A DNA stretch of 63,438 bases from positions 54,750 to 118,187 of the forward strand of contig NZ_KI914852.1 of assembly GCF_000520555.1 (NCBI RefSeq), read 5' to 3'. The first letter of the stretch is position 1, and the number at the start of each line of letters is the position of its first letter. Positions 17,336 to 25,947 of this stretch are shown here, one piece after another. The DNA comes from Arthrobacter sp. Br18 (GTDB taxonomy: Bacteria > Actinomycetota > Actinomycetes > Actinomycetales > Micrococcaceae). The translations under genes were made by a program, and so were the position numbers. The notes under the pieces were generated by a model that saw nothing but the letters and a program-made list of their open reading frames with translations, was not told the DNA's origin and made no database searches.

Positions 17336-17350
17336 TGTGGTCAGACCACA
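17336..17350. promoter_or_regulatory. GntR/FadR operator 2
   Basis: TGTGGTCAGACCACA repeats operator 1 with one central base changed; the centres are 27 bp apart. It begins just after the proposed lldD -10 box and covers the expected transcription start, a standard repressor position. Confidence 0.85.
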
Positions 17351-17378
17351 CGAGCCCACTACCGAGCAAAGGTATGCC

Positions 17379-18632
17379 ATGCAGCCCATCACGCCAGCCA
17401 TTACTCCACCCGCCCCTCCAGCACTCCGCAGGCGGATGCCGAAGGTTGCCGACCTCGCACCCCTGATGCAGTTCAAGAAACCTGAATTCAGCTCCGCCGC
17501 GCGGCTGCGCAGGGCCAACACCATCGGGGACCTTCGCGCCATAGCCAAGCGCCGCACCCCCACAGCACCCTTCGACTACACGGACGGCGCCGCCGAGGCG
17601 GAAATCTCCCTGCGCCGTGCCCGGGAAGCATTTCTCGACCTCGAGTTCCGCCCCGGCATCCTCCGCAACGTGGAGAAAATCAGTACGTCGACCCCCATTC
17701 TCGGGCAGCTTTCCGCGCAGCCGTTCGGCATAGCCCCCACCGGCTTCACCCGGATGATGCAGTCGGAGGGTGAATATGCCGGGTCGCAGGCCGCGGAAGC
17801 CGCGGGCATCCCGTACACGCTCTCCACGATGGGCACCGCCTCCATCGAGGACGTCGCAGCTGCGGCCCCCCGAGGGCGCAACTGGTTCCAGCTCTATCTC
17901 TGGACCGACCGTGACCGGTCCATGGAGCTGATCAGCCGCGCCGCTGCCGCGGGCAACGACACCCTGATGGTCACCGTCGATACCGCCGTCGCCGGAGCCC
18001 GCCTGCGTGATGTCCGCAACGGCATGACGATTCCGCCCGCGCTCACGCTGAAAACCGTGGTGGACGCTTCCTACCGCCCGGCGTGGTGGTTCAACTTCCT
18101 CACCCACGAGCCGCTGTCCTTTGCCTCGCTGTCCCGCTACTCCGGCACTGTGGCAGACCTCATCAACTCCATGTTCGATCCCACCCTCACCTACGAGGAC
18201 CTTGACTGGCTGCGCGGCGTCTGGAAGGGCAATCTGGTGGTCAAGGGCATCCAGACGCTCGACGACGCCAGGCGCGCCGTGGACCATGGCGCCGACGGCA
18301 TCATCCTCTCGAACCACGGCGGACGCCAGCTCGACCGCGCTCCGGTTCCACTGCATCTGCTCCCCCAGGTCTCCGCAGAGCTCAAGGGCAAAACTGCCAT
18401 CATCCTGGACACGGGCATCCTGAGTGGCGGAGACATTGTCGCCGCGCTCGCGCTGGGTGCGGATTTCACGCTGATCGGCAGGGCCTACCTGTACGGGCTG
18501 ATGGCGGGCGGCCGGCCCGGAGTCGACCGGGCCATCGAGATCCTTGCCACGCAGACCGCCCGCACCATGCAGTTGCTCGGAGTCAACAGTGTCGAGGAGC
18601 TCAATGCGGACCACGTGAAGCTTCTACATTGA
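17379..18632 (+). CDS. lldD: FMN-dependent L-lactate dehydrogenase / 2-hydroxyacid oxidase
   Basis: This 417-residue TIM-barrel flavoenzyme oxidises L-lactate or a similar 2-hydroxyacid to the 2-oxoacid, passing electrons to the quinone pool or oxygen. Visible family residues are [30 protein letters not shown], the FMN loop [28 protein letters not shown], the Lys of NLVVKGIQ, and [14 protein letters not shown] with the catalytic His near residue 313. I chose the ATG at 17379, with AAAGG six bases upstream. Two FadR-type operators in the promoter point to induction by lactate. A lactate permease is not adjacent. Confidence 0.92.
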   Translation: MQPITPAITPPAPPALRRRMPKVADLAPLMQFKKPEFSSAARLRRANTIGDLRAIAKRRTPTAPFDYTDGAAEAEISLRRAREAFLDLEFRPGILRNVEKISTSTPILGQLSAQPFGIAPTGFTRMMQSEGEYAGSQAAEAAGIPYTLSTMGTASIEDVAAAAPRGRNWFQLYLWTDRDRSMELISRAAAAGNDTLMVTVDTAVAGARLRDVRNGMTIPPALTLKTVVDASYRPAWWFNFLTHEPLSFASLSRYSGTVADLINSMFDPTLTYEDLDWLRGVWKGNLVVKGIQTLDDARRAVDHGADGIILSNHGGRQLDRAPVPLHLLPQVSAELKGKTAIILDTGILSGGDIVAALALGADFTLIGRAYLYGLMAGGRPGVDRAIEILATQTARTMQLLGVNSVEELNADHVKLLH

Positions 18633-18752
18633 GAATTGAATAAATTCTGTCTCATTCTGGTATCGGGAAGCACGAATAACGCTCGATAGAGCTACTATTC
18701 AAAAAGCGGGCATGCCGGGGGGCGGGGCCCTTTAGTGCTGAGGTCTCAACCT

Positions 18753-19073
18753 ATGAAGCGTGAACGCGCGCATTTCCCATTAGTATACCGGCGGGCCCGT
18801 ACTGTGCTGTTCGCAGTCGGGCTTTTCTGGCTGTGGGCACTTTTCGGGAGTGCCGCCTTTATCGTCGGGCTGTCCGACTCCCCGATGTACGCAATCATCG
18901 CCCTGTACGGCGTGAGTGTCGCCATTCTCGTGTCAATTCCGGTTGCTTTCCTGGCGATCGCCTGGATGCTGCTCAACCGGCCCCGGGCGATGCCCCACGA
19001 CGTCGTCCGGCACCTGCCGCTGCAACCTCCCGCCGACCCACCCCTCGAGTGGAACAGCAAGCACGTGTCCTGA
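18753..19073 (+). CDS. Small two-helix membrane protein of unknown function
   Basis: This 106-residue protein has two hydrophobic segments (about residues 18-42 and 46-75) joined by a short loop with DSPMYAIIALYG, and a polar Pro-rich tail. The basic N-terminus suggests both ends are cytoplasmic. The ATG at 18753 is preceded by a TGAGG about ten bases upstream; a GTG at 18735 would add six residues. I do not recognise the family. The 120 bp upstream contains an AT-rich imperfect palindrome (18632-18648) that may end lldD transcription. Confidence 0.65.
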   Translation: MKRERAHFPLVYRRARTVLFAVGLFWLWALFGSAAFIVGLSDSPMYAIIALYGVSVAILVSIPVAFLAIAWMLLNRPRAMPHDVVRHLPLQPPADPPLEWNSKHVS

Positions 19074-19213
19074 ATTCGCCAGTGTTTGCAGCAACGGAGT
19101 CCAACCGCAATGAATTGGGGCATCGACACCATCTGCCGAATGCTCTGAATATGCCCTGATGATTGCCATACGCTGGATACACGCATTCGCACACTCTGCA
19201 GGCAGGAGCTCTC

Positions 19214-19693
19214 ATGCGGTTGAACGCAGCAGCCGGACCCGGCCTCAGGTCGAGTGTCGTCAGTGGACTTCTGTTCGGGTGCGGCCTCGTTGCTTTCGTC
19301 GACGAGGCGGTTTTCCACCAGATCCTCTCCTGGCACCATTTCTATGACCGCTCCACGAGCGCTGCAGGCTTGGTGTCCGACGGCGTTTTCCATGCGTTCA
19401 GCTGGGGCGCAACCGTGTGTGCGCTCTTTCTGTTCGCAGACCTCCGCCACCGCCGGCTACTGTCGCTTCCGGTGTGGACGGGCGGCGTCCTGCTGGGCGC
19501 AGGTGTGTTCCAGCTGTACGACGGCGTGGTGCAGCACAAGGTGTTCGGCCTGCACCAGATTCGCTATGGAGTGGACCTCGCGATGTATGACCTCCTCTGG
19601 AACCTCACCGCCGTGGTCCTGATCGTCAGCGGCGCGGCGGTGCTCCTGGTGCAGCGGCGGCGTTCGGGGCGCACGGCACGGCCACCCGGGTAG
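19214..19693 (+). CDS. DUF2243 membrane protein
   Basis: This 159-residue protein has four membrane helices. It carries the DUF2243 hallmark FVDEAVFHQILSWHHFYD near residues 27-44, rich in His and acidic residues, and a later QLYDGVVQHKVFGLHQIRYG. The ATG at 19214 follows AGGAG by five bases. It is eight bases upstream of the CtaG-like gene, a pairing I recognise from other actinobacteria, so a role in copper or haem-oxidase assembly is possible but unproven. The 140 bp upstream contains no gene that I can support. Confidence 0.85.
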   Translation: MRLNAAAGPGLRSSVVSGLLFGCGLVAFVDEAVFHQILSWHHFYDRSTSAAGLVSDGVFHAFSWGATVCALFLFADLRHRRLLSLPVWTGGVLLGAGVFQLYDGVVQHKVFGLHQIRYGVDLAMYDLLWNLTAVVLIVSGAAVLLVQRRRSGRTARPPG

Positions 19694-19700
19694 GGCAGCA

Positions 19701-20558
19701 GTGTTCATCCCAGGACTCTCCGCTGTGTTCACCGCCGCATCTCCCCATGGGCCCGCGGCCGCGCCTCCTGTCGACGCCGCCGACCTCGCCGTCATAATGC
19801 TGTGGCTGACCCTCAGCGCGGCGTACTGCGCAGCAACGTGGCGACCGGGTGTGATCTGGCCGCGGCGGAGGACGGCCCTCTGGTGCACCGGCGCGTTTCT
19901 GGGGGCAGCGGCCACCGCAGGACCGTTCGCCGCCGCCGCCCACGCCGACTTTGCATCCGCCATGGCCGTCCATCTGCTGCTGGGCATGGTGATCCCGCTC
20001 TTCTGGGTGCTGGCCGCCCCGCTGACGCTGGCGCTGAAGCGGCTGCCGGTGCACTCCTCCCGCCGCCTGACGCGGATCCTCCGCTCCGGTCCCGTCCGTG
20101 TGCTGTCCCATCCGGTTGCTGCGGGGCTGGTCACCACGGTGCCGCTGTGGGCGCTGTACGTCGGGGGGGTCCATATACACCTCGGCCATCATCCCGCTGC
20201 CCTGCCCCTTCTGCACCTGCACTTCCTGTTGAGCGGACTCCTGTTCACCTACGCGATCATCGGCATCGACCCGAATCCCCATCGATCCGGTGTGGTAGTG
20301 CGGGGAACCGTACTTCTGCTCACCATCGCAGCGCACGGAATTCTCGCGAAATCCCTCTACGCCACACCGCCGGCCGGCCTCACCGCCGCCGAGGCCGAGC
20401 CGGGGGCGCTACTGATGTACTACGGCGGCGACGCCGTGCACGCCGGAATCCTGGTGGTGTTCGGCTACCAGACCTACTCCGGCGCCCGACGCCGCGAAGC
20501 CCGGCAGGACGCCCGTCGGGGCACCCCGGACACGTGGGGACCCGTCCACCCGTACTAG
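19701..20558 (+). CDS. Cytochrome c oxidase assembly protein (CtaG/caa3 type)
   Basis: This 285-residue membrane protein has about seven helices. The CtaG_caa3-like landmarks are AVHLLLGMVIPLFWVLAAPL, HPVAAGLVTTVPLWALYV, then HLGHHPAALPLLHLHFLLSG, IIGIDPNPHR and a His-containing MYYGGDAVHAGILVVFGYQ. Family members help insert copper into cytochrome c oxidase. The GTG start is close behind the DUF2243 gene, so the two are probably one operon. The stop codon TAG (20556-20558) lies inside a TAGGAT hexamer that may be the -10 box of the next gene. Confidence 0.85.
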   Translation: MFIPGLSAVFTAASPHGPAAAPPVDAADLAVIMLWLTLSAAYCAATWRPGVIWPRRRTALWCTGAFLGAAATAGPFAAAAHADFASAMAVHLLLGMVIPLFWVLAAPLTLALKRLPVHSSRRLTRILRSGPVRVLSHPVAAGLVTTVPLWALYVGGVHIHLGHHPAALPLLHLHFLLSGLLFTYAIIGIDPNPHRSGVVVRGTVLLLTIAAHGILAKSLYATPPAGLTAAEAEPGALLMYYGGDAVHAGILVVFGYQTYSGARRREARQDARRGTPDTWGPVHPY

Positions 20559-20584
20559 GATCGGGGAAACTGAGGGGTGAATCT

Positions 20585-21940
20585 ATGACATCGGAACCAT
20601 CCTGGGTGCACCACGTCATATGGTGGCAGGTCTATCCGCTGGGATTCGTCGGAGCCGGGAAGGAGGCCGGCGTTGTCGAACCGGTAGTCCACAGTCTGGT
20701 TCACCTGGTCGATTGGCTCGATTACGCGGTGGAGCTCGGCGCATCGGGACTCGCCCTCGGACCTATCTTCGCTTCAGAGACACACGGGTACGACACCTCG
20801 GACTACTTCCGGGTGGACCCGCGACTGGGCGACGACAATGATTTCCGCGCAGTTGTCGACGAGGCCCACAGCCGCGGGCTCCGCGTCCTGCTCGATGGTG
20901 TCTTCAACCACACCGGCCGCTCGTTCCAGCAGTTCCAGGATGCCGTGCGCCTCGGCCGGTCGGCACCGACCGCCGGCTGGTTCCGCTTCCACTGGCCCCC
21001 CACCGGCTCCGGCAGCGATGATTCAGGGGCCGCAGTTCCCTATGACGACTTCGAGGGCCACCATTCCCTCGTGGCCCTCGACCACGAGGAGCCGGAGGTG
21101 GCACGCTTCGTCGCCGACGTGATGAAGCACTGGCTCCGCCGCGGCGCCGACGGCTGGAGGCTCGACGCCGCGTACGCCGTGCCGTCTTCGTTCTGGTCTG
21201 CCGTACTGAGCGATGTCCGCGCCGAATTCCCCGACGCCTATTTCCTGGGTGAGTACATTCACGGCGATTACGCCGCGGACGTCCGCGCGGGCACACTCGA
21301 CTCCGCAACGCAGTACCAGCTGTGGAAAGCGGTGTGGAGCGGCCTCAACGACCGGAATTTCTTCGAGCTCGCCGCCGCACTCGACCGGCACAACGGCCTC
21401 CTCGAAACGTTCACTCCCCTGACCTTCGTGGGAAACCATGATGTGACGCGGCTCGCCACCCGGCTCGACGACCCGGCCCTGCTGGCCCATGCCCTGGTCA
21501 TCCTGTTCACCGTCGGGGGCACTCCTTCCATCTATTACGGCGATGAGCAGGCATTCCGCGGGCTGAAGGAGGACCGCGCAGGGGGCGACGACGCAGTGCG
21601 CCCGGAGTTCCCGGCGTCGCCGTCGGATCTCGCTGCGTCGGGCTGGCCCGTGTACCACCTCCACCAGCAGCTGATCGGCCTGCGGCGCAGGCATCCCTGG
21701 CTGCACACCGCACGCACGAAGATCCACATGCTAAGGAACGACCACCTCGTGTACGAGGCCGTGGGCGGGAACTCGTCGATCGTCGTGGCCCTGAATCTCT
21801 CGGAATCGCCCGCCACAGTGGAGGTTCCGGCGACCGCCGCCGCCGCCGTCGTTCTCGCAGGCGACGCAGGCCTCGACCCGGGCGGCCATCGGCTTGCGAT
21901 GCCGTCGCGCGGCTGGGCCGTTCTCGGCAGTTCCCGCTAG
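20585..21940 (+). CDS. GH13 alpha-amylase family enzyme, intracellular
   Basis: This is a 451-residue GH13 barrel protein without a signal peptide. The conserved regions are visible: DGVFNHTG (region I), GWRLDAAYAV with the nucleophile Asp (region II), FLGEYIHG with the acid/base Glu (region III) and FVGNHDVTR (region IV). YYGDEQAFRG follows as in maltogenic or trehalose-forming members. It acts on alpha-glucans; exact specificity cannot be assigned. I chose the ATG at 20585, with GAGGGG eight bases upstream, although the frame is open for 780 bases before it (antisense-free overlap with the CtaG-like gene). Confidence 0.9.
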   Translation: MTSEPSWVHHVIWWQVYPLGFVGAGKEAGVVEPVVHSLVHLVDWLDYAVELGASGLALGPIFASETHGYDTSDYFRVDPRLGDDNDFRAVVDEAHSRGLRVLLDGVFNHTGRSFQQFQDAVRLGRSAPTAGWFRFHWPPTGSGSDDSGAAVPYDDFEGHHSLVALDHEEPEVARFVADVMKHWLRRGADGWRLDAAYAVPSSFWSAVLSDVRAEFPDAYFLGEYIHGDYAADVRAGTLDSATQYQLWKAVWSGLNDRNFFELAAALDRHNGLLETFTPLTFVGNHDVTRLATRLDDPALLAHALVILFTVGGTPSIYYGDEQAFRGLKEDRAGGDDAVRPEFPASPSDLAASGWPVYHLHQQLIGLRRRHPWLHTARTKIHMLRNDHLVYEAVGGNSSIVVALNLSESPATVEVPATAAAAVVLAGDAGLDPGGHRLAMPSRGWAVLGSSR

Positions 21941-22022
21941 CGCAGGATTTTCTGCAACAATCCCTCAGGCGTGGCATGCACTATCGCCCGGGAAGGGACA
22001 CAATTATTGTCAGGAGGAATTC

Positions 22023-22322
22023 ATGAACCCAAACGCCGACCGCGTCGCCCAATCCGAGGTTGGACACTCCGAGCCGGGATTCACCGCCTGGCCCCGGCCC
22101 CTGTCGACCCAGGCGCTGGGAACTGTCAAGAAAGCCCTGCTCGTAGTGCTGGTCCTCATCGGTGCCTATCAGATTGTGCCTGCGGGCAATTTCGGATCCG
22201 CCGTGAGCCAGGCCTTCACCCTCCTGGTGATCCTGTCCTGGCTCGGGCCCGGGGTTCGGGTGCTGATGCAGCTGTCACGAGGCCGGCGCGGTTCCCAGCA
22301 GGAGGATCCACCTGCCGTCTAG
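22023..22322 (+). CDS. Small membrane protein of unknown function
   Basis: This is a 99-residue protein. A polar N-terminus of about 35 residues is followed by two hydrophobic segments (ALLVVLVLIGAYQIV and FTLLVILSWLGPGVRVLM) and a short basic tail. AGGAGG lies six bases before the ATG, one of the best Shine-Dalgarno sites in the window. I do not recognise the family. The gene stands alone between the GH13 gene and the HNH nuclease. Confidence 0.7.
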   Translation: MNPNADRVAQSEVGHSEPGFTAWPRPLSTQALGTVKKALLVVLVLIGAYQIVPAGNFGSAVSQAFTLLVILSWLGPGVRVLMQLSRGRRGSQQEDPPAV

Positions 22323-22421
22323 GTGGCCGGTTGCCGGGCTGACGGCTACGGGACCGATGGCCTGCCGCTGATTGCTTGCCGGACTGATTGCCGGCGTCAG
22401 GGCTGGTGACACACTGGGACG

Positions 22422-23276
22422 ATGACGGCAATCCTCCTTGGCTGGAATCCCGATCACGGAAACAGTTGGGAGCCGAACTACCCGGTGGTCCGCGACCGGC
22501 TCTTCCGCTGCGGGACAGTGCGCAAACGTTGGAGTGTCCGCGGCCTGATGCACGGTGCGGCAGACGCGGACGCCTGGCTCGTCCTGCAGGGCACGGGCAC
22601 CGGCGGCCTGATCGGTCACGGGGTCGTGGCGTCAGCGGTCGTCGAGGATATCGACGACGGCCCGTGCGTCGACGTCGAATTCGACGCCCTGCTGGATCCC
22701 GGCGACCATGTCCGGCTCCACGAGCTTGCCGCCCTGCTGCCGGCAGTCCCCTGGGAGGCGGCATCCCTGTCCGGCCGCCACCTGACGGAAGCAGAGGAAA
22801 CGGCAATTCGGGGTCTATGGGAAGATCATCGACCGCTCGATGACATCGATCCGATCCTGCCCGTTCCCGGAGCCTACCCGCAGGCCGCTCTCACGAGGGT
22901 GTCGATGAACCGCTATGAGCGCGATCCCGAGGCCCGCAGGATCTGCCTCGCCCAGCACGGGTTCTCCTGCGCCGTGTGCCGCTTCGACTTCGAGGCCGCC
23001 TATGGACCCATTGGGCGGGGATTCATCTCCATCCATCATCTCGTTCCGGCGTCGCAGCTTTCCTCCGGCTACGAGCTGGACCCCATCCAGGATCTGCTGC
23101 CGCTCTGCCCGAACTGCCATGCCATGGCGCACCGCCGGGGGGTTGCCCTCACCCCCGCTGAGCTCCGCCGGATGATGTCCGGAGCCGGGTTCGTGGAGGG
23201 ATCGGTCGTGACGCAGAATCAGCTAGACTCCCAAGCTGGTGCCCGGAAGCTTCTGGGCGAGTCAAGTCCGCATTAA
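22422..23276 (+). CDS. HNH endonuclease with EVE/PUA-like N-terminal region
   Basis: This 284-residue protein ends in an HNH nuclease domain: CAVCRFDFEAAYG, then FISIHHLVPASQL with the catalytic His pair, then LCPNCHAMAHRR, giving two zinc Cys pairs and the final His. The N-terminal 110 residues begin LGWNPDHGNSWEPNYPVV and include WSVRGLMHGAADADAWLVLQ and GLIGHGVVASAVV, resembling small modified-base-binding EVE/PUA-like domains. An EVE-HNH layout would be a stand-alone type IV restriction enzyme, which cuts modified DNA. No methyltransferase is adjacent. The nuclease call is firm; the N-terminal assignment is inference. CACACT with a six-base gap may be its -10. Confidence 0.85.
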   Translation: MTAILLGWNPDHGNSWEPNYPVVRDRLFRCGTVRKRWSVRGLMHGAADADAWLVLQGTGTGGLIGHGVVASAVVEDIDDGPCVDVEFDALLDPGDHVRLHELAALLPAVPWEAASLSGRHLTEAEETAIRGLWEDHRPLDDIDPILPVPGAYPQAALTRVSMNRYERDPEARRICLAQHGFSCAVCRFDFEAAYGPIGRGFISIHHLVPASQLSSGYELDPIQDLLPLCPNCHAMAHRRGVALTPAELRRMMSGAGFVEGSVVTQNQLDSQAGARKLLGESSPH

Positions 23277-23341
23277 CCCTTGACCTGGCCTCGTGTTGGC
23301 CGGGCATCATGGGAAGTCCGCAATCGAAAAGGAAAATCACC

Positions 23342-23602
23342 ATGATTGGCTTCATCATCGCCGGCCTCGTCATTGGCGCGCTCGCACGGCTCATCAAGCC
23401 CGGCAAGCAGAACCTCGGCCTGCTCGCCACCCTCCTGCTGGGCCTCGTGGGCTCGGTGATCGGCGGCGTCATCGCAAGCCTGCTCGGCACGGGGAACATC
23501 TTCGAGCTGAACATCTTCGGCTTCATCGTCTCAGTCATCGCCGCAGTGCTTCTCATCGGAGTTGCGGAAGGAGTGGCCGGACGTCGCAGGGTGACGCGCT
23601 AG
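23342..23602 (+). CDS. GlsB/YeaQ/YmgE family stress-response membrane protein
   Basis: This 86-residue protein has three membrane helices with the transglycosylase-associated family pattern: MIGFIIAGLVIGALARLIKPG, a glycine-zipper second helix (LLLGLVGSVIGGVIASLLG) and a third helix ending in GVAGRRRVTR. AAGGA lies about nine bases upstream of the chosen ATG. Family members are small membrane proteins induced by stress; no enzyme activity is established. Confidence 0.9.
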   Translation: MIGFIIAGLVIGALARLIKPGKQNLGLLATLLLGLVGSVIGGVIASLLGTGNIFELNIFGFIVSVIAAVLLIGVAEGVAGRRRVTR

Positions 23603-23746
23603 CAGACAGGGCCGGCAGCATCGGATGGCCGGCCGCAGGGCGCTCGCCCACCTCCGTAACAGACAGTGGAATAACAATTGCCTTATGGCGGTTGTGGCAT
23701 GGACATGTACGCTATAGCGCGTCCATCAGAAGGAGAAGTTCGCCCC

Positions 23747-24052
23747 ATGGCAACAGATTACGACGCACCTCGCGTCAGCCAGGAAGATCAACCAGCCAAC
23801 GAATCGCTCGAGGCGATCCAGGCACAGAGAAGCGCAACCACCCAGACGTCGCTCATCGACGTCGAAGACAGCGACACCGCGGAGGGCTTCGACCTGCCGG
23901 GCGCCGACCTGTCCCACGAGGAACTGCTCATCCAGGTGGTGCCGGAGCAGGAGGACGAGTTCACCTGCATGTCCTGCTACCTGGTGCATCACCGCAGTCA
24001 GCTGGCCCGGGAGAAGAACGGAAACAAGTACTGCACGGAGTGCGAGGGATAG
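23747..24052 (+). CDS. DUF4193 domain protein (zinc-finger-like)
   Basis: This is a 101-residue protein of the actinobacterial DUF4193 family. It opens with the conserved MATDYDAPR, has an acidic middle (LIDVEDSDTAEGFDLPGADL), and ends with EDEFTCMSCYLVHHRSQLA and YCTECEG. The two C-x-x-C pairs probably bind zinc. Small acidic zinc-ribbon proteins of this type often sit near RNA polymerase or stress functions, but the role here is unknown. AAGGAG lies upstream of the ATG at a somewhat long distance. Confidence 0.93.
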   Translation: MATDYDAPRVSQEDQPANESLEAIQAQRSATTQTSLIDVEDSDTAEGFDLPGADLSHEELLIQVVPEQEDEFTCMSCYLVHHRSQLAREKNGNKYCTECEG

Positions 24053-24078
24053 ACAACCCACGACAGCCGCGGGAGCAG

Positions 24079-24115
24079 CGCCGTCGACCGCCGCGTGAAG
24101 GCGCGGGCGACGGCG
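24079..24115 (+). terminator. Possible terminator after the DUF4193 gene
   Basis: CGCCGTCG at 24079-24086 is the exact inverted copy of CGACGGCG at 24108-24115, with further GC pairing possible in the 21-base loop. It lies 27 bases beyond the stop. No U-run follows, as is common in high-GC genomes. Confidence 0.45.
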
Positions 24116-24167
24116 GGAATCCGCCTGCGCGGAGGCGCCGGGCCTCGTGCGGGGGCGCGGGAAACAG

Positions 24168-24240
24168 TGGAGCTTAGGGGAATCGAACCCCTGACCTTTT
24201 CATTGCGAACGAAACGCTCTACCAACTGAGCTAAAGCCCC
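24168..24240 (-). tRNA. tRNA-Ala, anticodon CGC
   Basis: On the minus strand the sequence folds as a complete tRNA. The acceptor stem is GGGGCTT/AAGCTCC with one G-U pair, followed by discriminator A. The D arm is GCTC-AGTTGGTA-GAGC. The anticodon loop TTCGCAA carries anticodon CGC (codon GCG, alanine). The T arm is AGGGG-TTCGATT-CCCCT. CCA is not encoded. No duplicated 3' fragment suggesting an integrated element is visible in the window. Confidence 0.96.
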
Positions 24241-24340
24241 AAACAGTTTCCACTGTATCCAACTATCCGGAGCGTTGCTCAACCCGGTACCCGCAGCAGC
24301 CCAGGACCAATCGTCAGGGCTCGAGAGTAGGCTTCTCCCC

Positions 24341-25912
24341 ATGCCCCGGAAAGAACCAGCAGTACGCTCGCCGACCACTCACCCCGGAGAGCTCCGCCCC
24401 TGGCCGGCTCTGTGGTCGCTGGTCATCGGCTTCTTCATGATTCTCGTTGACTCGACCATCGTTTCCGTGGCCACGCCCGCCATCATGGAGGGCCTGGACG
24501 CCGGAATCGACAGCGTGATCTGGGTGACCAGTGCCTACCTGCTGGCCTTCGCCGTGCCGCTCCTCGTCACCGGCCGGCTCGGTGACAGGTTCGGGCCGCG
24601 GCGCATCTACCTCATCGGGCTCGTGGTCTTCACCGTTTCGAGCGCATGGTGCGGCTTCGCTGATTCCATCGAGGCGCTGATCCTCGCTCGGGTACTCCAG
24701 GGTCTCGGCGCGGCACTGATGACGCCCCAGACCATGTCGGTGATCACCCGGATCTTCCCGCCCGAACGCCGCGGAGCCGCCATGGGCCTCTGGGGATCCG
24801 TCGCAGGAATCGCCACCCTGATCGGTCCTGTGCTCGGCGGCGTACTCGTCGACACCGCCGGCTGGGAATGGATCTTCTTCGTGAACGTGCCCGTGGGTGT
24901 TGTCGGCTTCATCCTCGCGCTCCGCCTGGTTCCCCGTCTCGAAACCACCGCGCGGCGCTTCGATCTGCTCGGGGTCTTCCTCAGCGCGGCCGGCATGTTC
25001 TGCCTGGTCTTCGGCATCCAGGAGGGCGAAACCTACAACTGGGGCACTATCGCCGGCCCCCTCTCCGTCTGGTCCCTGATCATCACGGGGCTCGTACTCC
25101 TGACGGCCTTCGTCATCTGGCAGCGGGTGAACCGCGGCGAGCCGCTCGTCCCGTTGAAGCTGTTCCGCGACCGCAACTTCTCGCTCGCAAACACCTCGAT
25201 CACGGCCATGGGATTCTCCATCACCACCATGGCGCTCCCCCTGATGCTCTACGCCCAGACCGTCCGCGGGCTTTCCCCCACCCAGGCTGCGCTGCTCCTC
25301 ACCCCGATGGCCGTCATCTCCGGCATCCTTGCGCCCTTCGTCGGAAAATTCGTGCAGCGCAGCAACCCGAAGTACATGGCGGTTGCCGGGTTTGCGGGGA
25401 TGTCCGCCGCACTTTTCTGGCTGGGCTCGATCCTCACCACCGATGTGCCCCTCTGGCAGCTCCTGCTCCCCATCTCCCTCCTCGGACTCGCAAGCGCCGG
25501 TATCTGGGCACCTGTCTCACTCACTGCCACCCGCAATCTCGCTCCCTCACTTGCCGGTGCCGGATCCGGTGTCTACAACACCACCAGGCAGGTCGGCGCA
25601 GTGCTCGGAAGTTCGGCCATCGCCGCGATCATGCAGGCACGGCTCCTCGCCAACGTGAGCGGTGGGGGCGTCAGCGCGACTCCGGGCAATCCACTGCCAC
25701 CCGAGGCTCAGGCGGGGTACGCCCTGGCCATGGGCCAGTCGCTGTACCTGCCGGCCGCCGTCGTCCTCATCGGTTTCGCAGCAGCACTGTTCTTCGCGAA
25801 ACCGGAGCAGAACACCGCATGGGCGGCGGATTCCGCGGCACTTACCGCACCGCGTACCGCAACCCCGACCGCAGGGTCGACATCCGGTGAGGAGGCGCAC
25901 GCCGGGTCGTAG
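24341..25912 (+). CDS. DHA2-family MFS drug/H+ antiporter (14-TMS)
   Basis: This 523-residue efflux protein has about 14 hydrophobic helices. Motif D1 appears in FFMILVDSTIVSVATPAI, motif A in GRLGDRFGPRRIY, motif B in ILARVLQGLGAALMTPQTMS and the antiporter motif C in GSVAGIATLIGPVLGGVL. These mark the DHA2 (EmrB/QacA) drug:H+ antiporters; the drug is unknown. TAGGCT at 24328-24333, seven bases before the ATG at 24341, indicates a leaderless start and argues against the longer frame from 24275. No dedicated regulator is adjacent. Confidence 0.92.
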   Translation: MPRKEPAVRSPTTHPGELRPWPALWSLVIGFFMILVDSTIVSVATPAIMEGLDAGIDSVIWVTSAYLLAFAVPLLVTGRLGDRFGPRRIYLIGLVVFTVSSAWCGFADSIEALILARVLQGLGAALMTPQTMSVITRIFPPERRGAAMGLWGSVAGIATLIGPVLGGVLVDTAGWEWIFFVNVPVGVVGFILALRLVPRLETTARRFDLLGVFLSAAGMFCLVFGIQEGETYNWGTIAGPLSVWSLIITGLVLLTAFVIWQRVNRGEPLVPLKLFRDRNFSLANTSITAMGFSITTMALPLMLYAQTVRGLSPTQAALLLTPMAVISGILAPFVGKFVQRSNPKYMAVAGFAGMSAALFWLGSILTTDVPLWQLLLPISLLGLASAGIWAPVSLTATRNLAPSLAGAGSGVYNTTRQVGAVLGSSAIAAIMQARLLANVSGGGVSATPGNPLPPEAQAGYALAMGQSLYLPAAVVLIGFAAALFFAKPEQNTAWAADSAALTAPRTATPTAGSTSGEEAHAGS

Positions 25913-25947
25913 TCGTTGCCTGCATCAACCAGCTGTAGTCTCGAGTC

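Noticed and set aside
19802-20584. Upstream extension of the GH13 frame over the CtaG-like gene
   Set aside because: The overlapping frame is Arg/Pro-rich nonsense, and the ATG at 20585 has its own ribosome site.
24168-24240. Integrated element attached to tRNA-Ala
   Set aside because: No integrase gene and no direct repeat of the tRNA 3' end were found in the window.
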